Shown: positions 11,461 to 19,284 of the stretch, piece after piece
How positions within the stretch are numbered: the first letter of the stretch is position 1
Layout of the letters: each line of letters begins with the position of its first letter
Origin: Chrysophaeum taylorii
Lineage: Eukaryota > Sar > Pelagophyceae > Pelagomonadales > Pelagomonadaceae
DNA length: 64,000 bases
Assembly: GCA_029834535.1 (NCBI GenBank)
Contig: JAQMWT010000334.1
Location: forward strand, 1-64,000
Direction of reading: 5' to 3'
The notes under the pieces: generated by a model
Seen by the model: the letters and a program-made list of their open reading frames with translations, nothing else
Told to the model about the DNA's origin: nothing
The model's database searches: none
Made by a program: the position numbers and the translations under genes

Positions 11461-11690
11461 GATCGTGTTGTTGTCACCGAGGCTCCTCCAACCTGTATCC
11501 CTTAAGGACCGCCTACGCCAAACGATCAACAAGAGCCAGGGCCAGACGCCCCGCGAGGTCGGCGTCCTCTTGCCCAAGCCCGTCTTCTGCCACGTCCAGC
11601 TCTACGTGGCTCTCTGTCGATCGGCAACCCCGAGGATATCCTCTTCTGAGTCGACGACTCCACCCTACCCCACACGTGCTGCGCAATACC
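11430..11690 (+). pseudogene. Pif1-type helicase C-terminal remnant (Helitron-like)
   Basis: Around 11514-11630 the plus strand encodes Thr-Ile-Asn-Lys-Ser-Gln-Gly-Gln-Thr, then Val-Gly-Val-Leu-Leu-Pro-Lys-Pro-Val-Phe and Gln-Leu-Tyr-Val-Ala-Leu. These are the last conserved motifs (V and VI) of Pif1-family helicases, including Helitron transposases. A preceding Asn-Gly-Thr-Arg-Tyr piece (about 11438) and a following Asp-Asp-Ser piece lie in other frames, so at least two frameshifts and a stop have accumulated. Only the final 90 or so residues are represented. Either a decayed Helitron or a dead Pif1 gene copy would explain it; Helitron ends cannot be seen. Confidence 0.6.
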
Positions 11691-11860
11691 GATAAGCCCC
11701 CTCCCGGCGTCTACACGCGCACTGTAGGTGAACTTACTGGGACCAGGTGAATCATCCAAGCAGCTTAGATTGGCGGAGGTGAGAGCGACGAGCTCAAAGG
11801 AGAGTGGGGTGAGTGGATGTGAGCACGAGTGGGCTTACGCCGAACTTTTTTAAGCCGAAC

Positions 11861-11955
11861 GGTTAGAGATTGGGACTAGGTGAACTTACTGGGACCAGGT
11901 GAACTTACTGGGGTTAGAGATTGGGACCAGGTGAACTTACTGGCGAACTTACTGG
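11861..11955. repeat. Short tandem duplication with TGAACTTACTGG core
   Basis: A 32-bp unit starting GGTTAGAGATTGGGAC and ending TGAACTTACTGG occurs at 11861-11892 and 11912-11943 with a T/C difference. Half-units fill the space between (11893-11911) and after (11944-11955). Another copy of the core is at about 11726-11752. No coding potential. Function unknown; simple slippage-type duplication is the plain reading. Confidence 0.7.
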
Positions 11956-12874
11956 CCTGCACTTGTTGATTATTATTCCAGCGTCGTGGATTACTCCTCA
12001 AATAAACCCTTACCCTTTGTGACCATAGACTTTTCTTCTTCGGTAAGTTCGAATTGCGACGAACACTGCCGTGTTCTGCTCAGGCTCCCTCTCAGTCAAT
12101 CACTCTTTCGAGTAGCTGATTTCTGTTCCTCGAAGCCAAACAACGAGGCCGCCTACCCTGTCCCCGGCGAAGCGATATACCTGCTCCTTCGCCGTCTGGT
12201 GGTGCCACGCCTGTGGCAAGTGGATACACAACAGAATCTTTCTTTAGCTGCGAGATCGACGCCTGCTGCATGCCCGTCCAGAACCTGTGCCGATCCTGTT
12301 TCGACCTACAGCGCCCGTGCCAAAGCAAGACGGGGGGTCCGTGCGCCTTCGTCTAATGCCCCTCTTAGCCGGCTGCGACAACTTTCTGTGGTGCTGCACG
12401 GACGTCACCCCGGAGAAAGGACCTCGAGGGACCTCGGAGAGAGAGACTCCCCAGCGCGAGGCTCTGCGAGATAGTCGTCGTCACATAAAAAGCCCGCGGG
12501 TACGGCGGTTGCCAAGCTACAAAGAACCGCAATGACTTCTCGCGCACCTTCCCCGCGCGGCTTTTCTCGAAACCGGCTACGATCGCGTAGCGACGAGTGC
12601 TTTTTGAGCAAGGGCCGTATATATATTCCCGAACGCAAGATCGAGATTGCCCCTCCCACTCTAAGGGCGCCACCATCTCCCCAGCAGTACACAAAGACCA
12701 CCATCGCCGATCGTACCGCACGCACGTCGCACGCTGTCGTCAGGCCGGCCATCTTTTGCCGGGACCCCGAAGTCGACCCCCCCCCTCTCCTACGACATAC
12801 AGGACGGCGAAATCAATGACGTCTCCGGTGGTGCCTTCCTCGAGGACATGCCATCTTCCCCTCCGTAGGTGCGA
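11956..12874. other. Gene-poor DNA, no supported gene
   Basis: Frames are short and inconsistent. One plus-strand stretch at about 12246-12355 encodes a run with eight Cys in some 40 residues, but it has no start, no conserved partner and a stop shortly after. I list it only as a possible decayed fragment. Composition is close to that of the genes, so old coding material is possible. Confidence 0.3.
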
Positions 12875-13622
12875 TCACCCAACCTTGAGCATAATGGCCT
12901 GGACGCCGCGAATAAACGCGAAGACGACCGCGAGATCAATGGCCGCAAGTCCGGCGAACCCGGCGAGGATCGTTGCCCGGCCAAGGAGCGCGTCGCGGTC
13001 GAACGCGGCGAAGTCGACGTCTCCCGTGGGGTTTCGCCACCGCGCCAGAGCGGCATCGACTTCTTTTTTGTCGGCGAACCCTGACCCTCTCGACCACGCG
13101 TCGAATATAGCGTCGAGCGCTGCATCTCCAACTTTGGGCCCGACTGCCTTGCGGCAGCGTGCCTTGAACGCGGTCTTGGAGACATACACGGGGGCTGACG
13201 AGGCGGTGGCGGTCTGTGCCTGCATAGCGAGAGACAGCGGCTGAAATTCGAGGGACTGCGCCGACACGCGCTTCAACGCGGCATCGACGTCCTCAGCGAG
13301 CACGGCGTCCGCTGCGCCGAGAGACGCCAACGGAAGGACGCGCCCCTCGCCGCTAGCGACGAATCCCTCGTACCGCTTCGACGCCCTCAGCTTGTTCCAC
13401 GCAAACGCGTTCGCCGCCCCCAACGCTGGAATGAGACCTCCCTGCGAGGGCTTGTGACGGCGACGATTGGACCGTTAAACGCACAAAGAGCCACGTCACG
13501 ATGACGACGTCCTTCGCAACCTCGCCGCCGCCGCCGCCGTTGACGACGGTCCGCAATTTCGGCCTTGGCGGTACCACGAACGCCGTGCCCAGATTCACGA
13601 TGGTTGCGAGCCACCACTTCAT
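12875..13622 (-). CDS. Plastid-targeted membrane protein, two exons
   Basis: Unknown function, 234 residues. Exon 1 is 13485-13622 (46 codons), the intron 13442-13484 (43 bp, GTGCGT...CGCAG, phase 0), exon 2 12875-13441. The split is supported because both exons carry G/C-ending codons and join in frame at perfect GT and AG borders. The N-terminus is a short signal peptide ending in Leu-Gly-Thr-Ala-Phe-Val-Val-Pro-Pro, which fits the ASAFAP cleavage motif of heterokont plastid preproteins. The junction makes a hydrophobic segment (about 38-60), and a second one lies at the C-terminus (about 205-228, Ala/Val/Phe-rich). The middle is soluble and Ala-rich. I infer a plastid envelope or thylakoid protein. 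No family recognised. Confidence 0.65.
13442..13484 (-). other. 43-bp spliceosomal intron
   Basis: Donor GTGCGT and acceptor CTCGCAG, phase 0, joining the two exons of the plastid-targeted protein. This is among the smallest lengths at which eukaryotic introns are spliced. Confidence 0.65.
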
Positions 13623-14475
13623 GGTTTCAACACTTACTTACTTACCCCAGGCTCAAGTCGAAAAGTATCTTTCAAGTTTCTGAACTCGGGCGAAGAAGAA
13701 GAAGAATGTCGTGGAGATTTTTTTTTCAAGCTCCTCCATCCTAGGTCGGCGTTGACAACCAAGCGAGAGACCCAAAATCGACAACAAAATCCCGTTAGAA
13801 ACATTCATACGATGATTTCCAGTAGTAGCACGGCATGGCATTCTCCGGACGGCGCAGGTTGCTGCTCGAGGCCCTGACCTCGACGTTCTCAATGGCAAAG
13901 GCTAAAGAGGAGATCGTGGCACCAAGAGACGATGGAAGGCATCTCAAGGTCATCCAACAAGGACGCGCGAAAGCTTCTGTTCGTTGATCGAATCGACGTG
14001 TTCCCTCGCAGAATCGGCCTCCTACGAGAGGTCCTTGCGTTGGCGTGGTCCAGCGGCTAGGTTAGAATAAGGGTCTTGCTGCTGGCAGCAGCAAATTCCA
14101 CATATCAACGACGAAGGCCTGGTACTCCCTCGCTCAAGACCGTGACAACAGGCGACAAAAGACTATCAGCTCGCCCTCAATCATCATCCTTTCCACCGTA
14201 TGGACGCCCTGCAACTCTGATCCCACGTGCCGCCGGCGTTGGGATTAAGTAGCCTACGACGCCCTCTGCGTTGGGCTAAGCGCCAACGGACACCCTTTCT
14301 GGGCGGAAAGCCGAATGTGCCATTGCGCGCAAGTCCCTCCGCGTTTGGGCGTGAATCCTGGGCGATCAAAGGGGGCCGATCGAACTACAACGAACAAAAA
14401 ACCCTCCTCTCTCGGACGACATCCGGGACATGAAGTATTCCCTCGAGCCGCGTAGTCCCCTGCACGCGGCTTCTC
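13623..14475. other. Intergenic; a tRNA-like 5' half at about 14041
   Basis: No gene supported. At 14041-14063 the sequence TGGCGTGGTCCAGCGGCTAG resembles the acceptor and D-arm start of a tRNA (A-box-like), but no matching anticodon arm or T-loop follows, so at most it is a tRNA fragment or a SINE head. The part at 14230-14400 has open frames on both strands without recognisable motifs. Confidence 0.3.
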
Positions 14476-14994
14476 TCAATCGGGGGTATCGGTGGGAGAT
14501 CGATAGACGATATCCCGCTCCGCGAGGGGATTGGCGCGAACGGTGATTGACGTGAGGATAACGTCGGTCGAGGGTCGGTCTTTCGGGCCGACGGGAACTT
14601 TTTCGATGGCGTCCAGAGTGTCCAAGCCATGGATGACCTTACCGAAAACGGTGTATTTGTTGTTGAGGTGAGGCTGAGCTGCGAAAGTGATGAAAAACTG
14701 GGACGTATTAGTTCCGGGACCTTTGTTCGCCATCGAGACGGTACCCCTCGTGTGAAGATTGTCGGGGTGGAATTCGTCGGGAAAAGCGCCGCCCCAGATG
14801 CTCGTGCCGCCCTTCCCCGTGCCGGTTGGGTCGCCTCCTTGGACCATAAAGCCAGGTATGTTCCGGTGAAACAGCGTTCCATCGTAATAACCGCTGGCCG
14901 CGAGCGCGAGAAAGTTGAACGACGTGCGCGGCGCCGTGTCGCAAAACACCTCTAACTTGATGTCGCCGAGCGACGTGTGGAGCGTCACGCTCAT
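14476..14994 (-). CDS. PPIL3: Cyclophilin-type peptidyl-prolyl isomerase, PPIL3-like
   Basis: Peptidyl-prolyl cis-trans isomerase of the spliceosome-associated PPIL3 type, 172 residues, single exon, soluble and probably nuclear. The whole protein is one cyclophilin domain: Phe-His-Arg-Asn-Ile-Pro-Gly-Phe-Met-Val-Gln-Gly-Gly-Asp near residues 42-55 carries the catalytic Arg, Ser-Gln-Phe-Phe-Ile-Thr is at about 98-103, and Tyr-Thr-Val-Phe-Gly-Lys-Val is near 115. The N-terminus (Ser-Val-Thr-Leu-His-Thr) and the ending around Ala-Asn-Pro match PPIL3 rather than cyclophilin A or D, and no RRM or U-box is attached. A 10-residue C-terminal extension is specific to this copy. Confidence 0.92.
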   Translation of the reverse strand: MSVTLHTSLGDIKLEVFCDTAPRTSFNFLALAASGYYDGTLFHRNIPGFMVQGGDPTGTGKGGTSIWGGAFPDEFHPDNLHTRGTVSMANKGPGTNTSQFFITFAAQPHLNNKYTVFGKVIHGLDTLDAIEKVPVGPKDRPSTDVILTSITVRANPLAERDIVYRSPTDTPD

Positions 14995-15427
14995 GCTGAG
15001 AGCGCGGGGTATCTGGTGGGATATCGTTCGTGCGTGGGTTATTTATTGTGAATGTTTTGCGAGAGAGCGATACGAAGGAGGCGGGGGTGTCTGTCTGCTG
15101 CCTCAAAGCAAAGAAAAATGGGGGCTACCGGACCGGACGATATAAAAGCATGTTCTCCCGCCGCCGCCGCAGTACCCCCCGAGCCGCAGAGGAAGGAAGG
15201 AAGGAAGGAAGGAAGGAGCCAACATACGTAAATTCAAGAGCGACTGTTGTTGTTATTATAATTTAGTGAGATAAGAAAATGAAAGCTAGCAAAAAAAAAA
15301 TAGTCGAATATATGGCGTACTACGGCCGATGGAGGAGCTCGGACACGTAAGGACCATAGGTCGACCACGCTTCGTCGTCGCGGCCTCATGAATCTCGCAG
15401 AAGAGGACGCCGTCATAGATGAATAAA
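14995..15427. other. PPIL3 upstream region and ammonium transporter 3' flank
   Basis: Holds a (GGAA)n run at about 15190-15217 and an A10 run near 15291. A possible extra 3' exon of the ammonium transporter lies at about 15320-15380 on the minus strand (see that entry). Otherwise nothing is seen. Confidence 0.35.
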
Positions 15428-16855
15428 TCACCAGAGGTCAGCTCTAGATTTGGGTCGGATCAAGCAACAGCGGAATCGGGAGACTTTTTCCGCGTAGCGA
15501 TCCCAATCGACAAGCTTGAGGCACTTGTGGAGAATGGAAAAGGCAAAGCCAATGGTGGCCACGACCCAGGCGACGATGGTGAGGATGTAGGCGAGGGCGG
15601 CGACGAGGGAGGCGCCGTTGCCACCGTAGAAAACCCCCCGGCATCGCTTGGCGCGGGCGGGGTCGGGGTCGACGGCGAGTTTGTAGTAGTACTCGGTGGC
15701 GAAGAAGGCGGTCGCGACGACGCCGAGAGTGCCGCAGGAGGCGTGGATGGGGATGGCGTCGACGACGTCGTCGATGCCGCAGGAGATGAGCAAACGCGAC
15801 GAGCCGTAGTAGCAGCCCGCGGCGAGAGCGCCTACGCAGAGCGCTCCCCAGTGAGTGACGACGGCGCAGCCCGCGGTGATGGCGACCAAGCCGGCGATGA
15901 TGCCGTTGACGGGATAGTTTGTGTCGTCGATGTCGCTGCTCAGGGCAACGTCGACGCGGCCCCTTGCCTTGTGTATGTTGGAGATGGCCGCGGTGAGGCA
16001 GCAGCTCGCGGTCGCAGCGAGAGTCGTGTTCATCATCGCGTGCGCGGCCAAGCCCGCGTTGTGGGCTAGGGTGATCGTCGAGACCCCGTTGAAGCCAAAC
16101 CAGCCGAACCACAGGATGAAGGCGCCGAGGGCCCGGAAGACGATGCCGAGGGAATGCGGCTCGACAAAATCTCTGGCCTCCTCGTCGGTAGTCGCGAACC
16201 TCCCTCTGCGACTGCTGAGACAAGGGAGCACGCAGAGCGCGGCGCAGCCGCCCGTGAGATGCACGACGCCCGAGCCCGCGAAATCGACGACGCCGCACCC
16301 CAGAAGGAGCCGGCCCTCGCGGTGCGTGGAAAAAAAGCCGTCCTCGTCCCATGTCATGTGCACGATCACGGGATAGACGATGCCCGAGAGCAACGTCGTG
16401 TAGGCGAGGTACGCTTCCAAGGTGCACCTGCCGCCGACTGCGCCGCTCACGATGGTCGCCGCGACGCCCGCGAAGGCCCACTGGAACTGCCAGAGCGCCT
16501 TGTTGTAGGTCTTTCCGAAGCTCGTTCCGGTCAGCGGGCTCGCGTCTTCGCCCGAACCTTCGTTCTCGTACATGAATCCCGAACCCCCGATGAAGCCGTT
16601 CAAGCCCGTCCGCTTGAAGGCGTCGGTCCCGTTTGCGAAGGCGAACCCGCACAACCACCACATGATGGCAGCGATGGAGGTGTCAAATATGTTTTTGAGC
16701 AGCACCCTTCCAATCCTGTCGGTGTCGACCGAGCCGGCCTCCATCATGGCAAACCCCGCCTGCATGAAAAATACCAACACCGTGCCGAAGATGAGCCAAA
16801 ACGCGTCCCCGTCTTCGACCGTAAGATAGGTCGACGCCTCGTCTTGGTCGGCCAT
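15428..16855 (-). CDS. Ammonium transporter (AMT/MEP/Rh family)
   Basis: Plasma-membrane ammonium channel of 475 residues with about 11 membrane segments, for nitrogen uptake. The AMT signature Asp-Phe-Ala-Gly-Ser-Gly-Val-Val-His is at 191-199, with the first pore histidine at 199; the partner histidine is 371 in Pro-Ile-His-Ala-Ser-Cys-Gly. The N-terminal Phe-Met-Gln-Ala-Gly-Phe-Ala-Met-Met-Glu-Ala-Gly block is conserved. The start is the only ATG before the first helix. The C-terminal tail after the last helix is short and ends in an atypical Arg/Lys-rich stretch. An alternative is a small phase-1 intron after the codons for Phe-Arg, with a final exon ending at 15320 that encodes an acidic, Tyr-containing tail of some 20 residues. 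I cannot decide between the two from sequence alone. Confidence 0.93.
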   Translation of the reverse strand: MADQDEASTYLTVEDGDAFWLIFGTVLVFFMQAGFAMMEAGSVDTDRIGRVLLKNIFDTSIAAIMWWLCGFAFANGTDAFKRTGLNGFIGGSGFMYENEGSGEDASPLTGTSFGKTYNKALWQFQWAFAGVAATIVSGAVGGRCTLEAYLAYTTLLSGIVYPVIVHMTWDEDGFFSTHREGRLLLGCGVVDFAGSGVVHLTGGCAALCVLPCLSSRRGRFATTDEEARDFVEPHSLGIVFRALGAFILWFGWFGFNGVSTITLAHNAGLAAHAMMNTTLAATASCCLTAAISNIHKARGRVDVALSSDIDDTNYPVNGIIAGLVAITAGCAVVTHWGALCVGALAAGCYYGSSRLLISCGIDDVVDAIPIHASCGTLGVVATAFFATEYYYKLAVDPDPARAKRCRGVFYGGNGASLVAALAYILTIVAWVVATIGFAFSILHKCLKLVDWDRYAEKVSRFRCCLIRPKSRADLW

Positions 16856-17056
16856 ATTTGTTTGTTAGTTTGTGTGTTTGTGTGTTTGTTGTTGCACGCG
16901 CGGACGACCAGAATAAAAGTAATTCTTTTTGATGATGAATGAATTTCCGCTTCGGGAATACAGTAATGTGTATTGTATACCATAATTTGAGGAAGAGTCC
17001 CTGATTTCTCAGGATTATCCACAACCTTTCCCCGGTCGGGCTCGTAATTATTAGAA
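16856..17056. promoter_or_regulatory. Shared upstream region, transporter and unknown gene
   Basis: 201 bp between divergent start codons, AT-richer than its neighbours, with a TTTGTG-type repeat next to the transporter start. Presumed bidirectional promoter; no specific factor site recognised. Confidence 0.4.
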
Positions 17057-18340
17057 ATGAAGCATTCTCTTGTCCACCAGGCCGCCGGAGACGACGCCAA
17101 GTTGGTGGTGGTCGAAGAAGAGCGTTGGTCGAGAGGGTCTTTCACCACCACCACCACCAAAAAACGGCGAGAGCTGAGTTTGGTGGAGTATGTCAAACAA
17201 CAACATTCGAAGAACGACGACGACGAGGAAACCTACGTTCACGTCCATGCGGGGGTCGAGGCCTCGCGGCGGATTCGCGACAACGTGAGGCGCATCGTAG
17301 TGTGTTCGGAGGAGGATTGGCGAGACCACGTCGAGCCTTGGCGCGTCCACGTGTGGCCCGGCGCGGTCGTCCAGGGCGCGGGCAACAAGAGCCTCGCGAG
17401 CAACGCGATCGAGCACGTCGTCAACGCAGCCAAACCTGACACAAAAATATTTGTGACGCATTACGTCGCTGTCGAGAGGGTCGCCACGATTGCGGTCATG
17501 CCGTCGCAGAGCCGGTGCCTCATCGTCGCCGTGGACGACCGCCCGCGCGCGCATTCCGTCAACAACGCCCGGAGAATGCCGCCCTTTGTTCAGTGCGCGA
17601 TTCTCGTCACGGACGAGTGGGTGAAGCCCGTCATCGATGACGTCTTTCGCCTCAACTCCCTGCGGGTCTTGGAGCATTTCGTGCGCCACTTTCGCCTGGG
17701 TCCCTCGACGCGAGACGAGGTCAAATGTCCGATTTCTGTGATGAATGCTCGCGTCGCCGAAGCGATGCGCGATGTCCAACACCGCAACGCCGGGCGTGTT
17801 GTGGTCAAACGTCGGTCGAGGACAAAGATCAAGGTCATCGCAACCTGCGGCCAGGTTTCGACCGCCGACGCGCGCGTTCATCGAATCCTCGGCAGCTACG
17901 GCGACGACGATCTCTACTTCGAAGAGTCCGAACCAATCGCTCGATGGCTCGAGCTTTTCGTGGCGTACCCCAAACACGAGGCCACGACGGCTCTTTTGGA
18001 CATGGTCTCCGCCGACTTTATGCCCAACCTCGTCGCCGCCAGCATCCCGAATCCCGCGGCACCTCTCTTGACTCGGGTAGTCGGGACCAGCGACAAAGCC
18101 AAAGCGCGCCAAATCGCCACCGATCTCATCAGCACCGACCTCGAGACGGCGACCGCCCTTGGAGTTCAAACCGATCTTTGCTCGCTCGCATACGCCACTG
18201 AAAACTCAAAGCCGACGTGCGTCTGCCCGGGAACCTCGGCCTACGGCTTCCGGTGTGAGGTCCGCCTCGTCCAGCTGATCCCATACGCGGACGATGCGAA
18301 TCAAGCCTCTGCGCTGATGGGCCAATTCTTTGTCGCCTAG
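17057..18340 (+). CDS. Protein of unknown function, 427 residues
   Basis: The plus frame is preferred over the 372-codon opposite frame because its codons end mainly in G or C, as in the certain genes, and it starts with an ATG. The first 50 residues are polar with a Thr run; the rest looks globular with alternating beta-like (Val/Ile) and helical segments and several Cys in the last 60 residues. No signal peptide, membrane segment or family motif is recognised. It lies head-to-head with the ammonium transporter, but nothing ties the functions together. Confidence 0.6.
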   Translation: MKHSLVHQAAGDDAKLVVVEEERWSRGSFTTTTTKKRRELSLVEYVKQQHSKNDDDEETYVHVHAGVEASRRIRDNVRRIVVCSEEDWRDHVEPWRVHVWPGAVVQGAGNKSLASNAIEHVVNAAKPDTKIFVTHYVAVERVATIAVMPSQSRCLIVAVDDRPRAHSVNNARRMPPFVQCAILVTDEWVKPVIDDVFRLNSLRVLEHFVRHFRLGPSTRDEVKCPISVMNARVAEAMRDVQHRNAGRVVVKRRSRTKIKVIATCGQVSTADARVHRILGSYGDDDLYFEESEPIARWLELFVAYPKHEATTALLDMVSADFMPNLVAASIPNPAAPLLTRVVGTSDKAKARQIATDLISTDLETATALGVQTDLCSLAYATENSKPTCVCPGTSAYGFRCEVRLVQLIPYADDANQASALMGQFFVA

Positions 18341-18921
18341 ACTAAGGGGTGTTCGTGACTCTTCGCGGACGACGAACGGTGGCCGCGTAGTATATGTTGT
18401 ATAAAATGCGCCGCCGCCGCCGACTTCGTCAAACATCTGTCGCTTTCCTCCTCCTCCTCCTCCTCCTCTTACGCTTTTTTGCACATAGCACCCCACCGCC
18501 CACCAGAAAGAGAGCTGCAAGTCGCACCATTTCGACGACGGCGAATCCCCTTGTTTATGATGACTTCTTCTCACGGCTCCTAGCATGCTGCTAATCGAAA
18601 TTCGACCCTCCTGCCCATCTTCTAGATCTTCGGGGGTGGCTAGAGGGAACCTCGGGCCCCACACGACACAAATCCCACAATATTATACTATATCCCCCCT
18701 CTCTGCGAGCAGTCGACACTCGTGGATATATCATTCATTATGAAGTCGTCGTCGTCGTCGTCGTCGTCATCCCAGGCAGCAGCAGCGGACGACAAAATTC
18801 TCCTCGAAGAACGTAGCATCATCATCATCATCATCTAGGGGTGGCGCGGCACGATCATAATAATCTATGGTGGTGCCGCGTACAGTAGTACTAAGCATAA
18901 CGACGAGGTGCATGTTTTCTC
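18341..18921. repeat. Intergenic with GTC and ATC microsatellites
   Basis: No gene supported. A TCC/CTC run (about 18450-18470), a (GTC)n run (about 18746-18769) and an (ATC)n run (about 18819-18835) lie here. The part nearest 18922 is probably the 3' UTR of the small membrane protein gene. Confidence 0.45.
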
Positions 18922-19199
18922 TCAGTGGCCGCCCGAGTGGTCCCCGAGGACAAACTGCTTGTAGTAGGCGCTCTCCTTCTTGTCGGCCTCTGCGGGGGCG
19001 TGACTTGGACCACACAATGACGCACCAGTAATTCCGGTCGCCATTTTGATTCCCATGAAAAGCGCAGCCCTGTACGAAAGAAAGAAAGATGAGGAGGACC
19101 GGCAAAGTTCACGCACATGCCCCCGACGACAAAAGGCCAGGTCTCCGCGCGCACCACCTCGTACGCTAGGAACTGGCTCCATGGAAGTTTGTGCCACAT
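18922..19199 (-). CDS. Small single-pass membrane protein, two exons
   Basis: 76 residues. Exon 1 is 19117-19199, the intron 19070-19116 (47 bp, GTGCGT, pyrimidine-rich TTTCTTTC tract, TACAG), exon 2 18922-19069. The join regenerates an ATG codon split across the intron and gives one uninterrupted frame with a single hydrophobic helix at about 20-42 (Trp-Pro-Phe-Val-Val-Gly-Gly-Met then Ala-Ala-Leu-Phe-Met-Gly). The tail is polar and ends in His-Ser-Gly-Gly-His. Size, lack of a cleavable signal and the Tyr/Lys-rich tail resemble small accessory subunits of mitochondrial respiratory or ATP-synthase complexes, but this is a guess from shape only. Confidence 0.65.
19070..19116 (-). other. 47-bp spliceosomal intron
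   Basis: Same GTGCGT donor as the intron at 13442-13484, with a clear polypyrimidine tract before TACAG. Confidence 0.65.
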
Positions 19200-19284
19200 G
19201 CTGGTGCTCTGGTCGCGTGCGATCTCTCTATCAAGACTGCGTGGCTTCAACGGAAGGTTGAAGGTTTTTGTAGTTAACGGAACT

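Noticed and set aside
12246-12355. Cys-rich small protein gene
   Set aside because: No start codon, no conserved neighbour and only about 40 residues before a stop; chance or old debris is as likely.
14041-14110. tRNA gene
   Set aside because: Only an A-box-like 5' half is present; no anticodon stem, T-loop or acceptor pairing could be formed.
15444-16661. 405-codon frame overlapping the ammonium transporter
   Set aside because: Almost only Arg, His, Pro and Leu; a frame-shifted shadow.
17051-18169. 372-codon minus-strand frame opposite the unknown gene
   Set aside because: Codon third positions and amino-acid composition (His/Arg/Asp-rich, low hydrophobic) are those of an antisense shadow; the plus frame has the genomic codon bias and an ATG.
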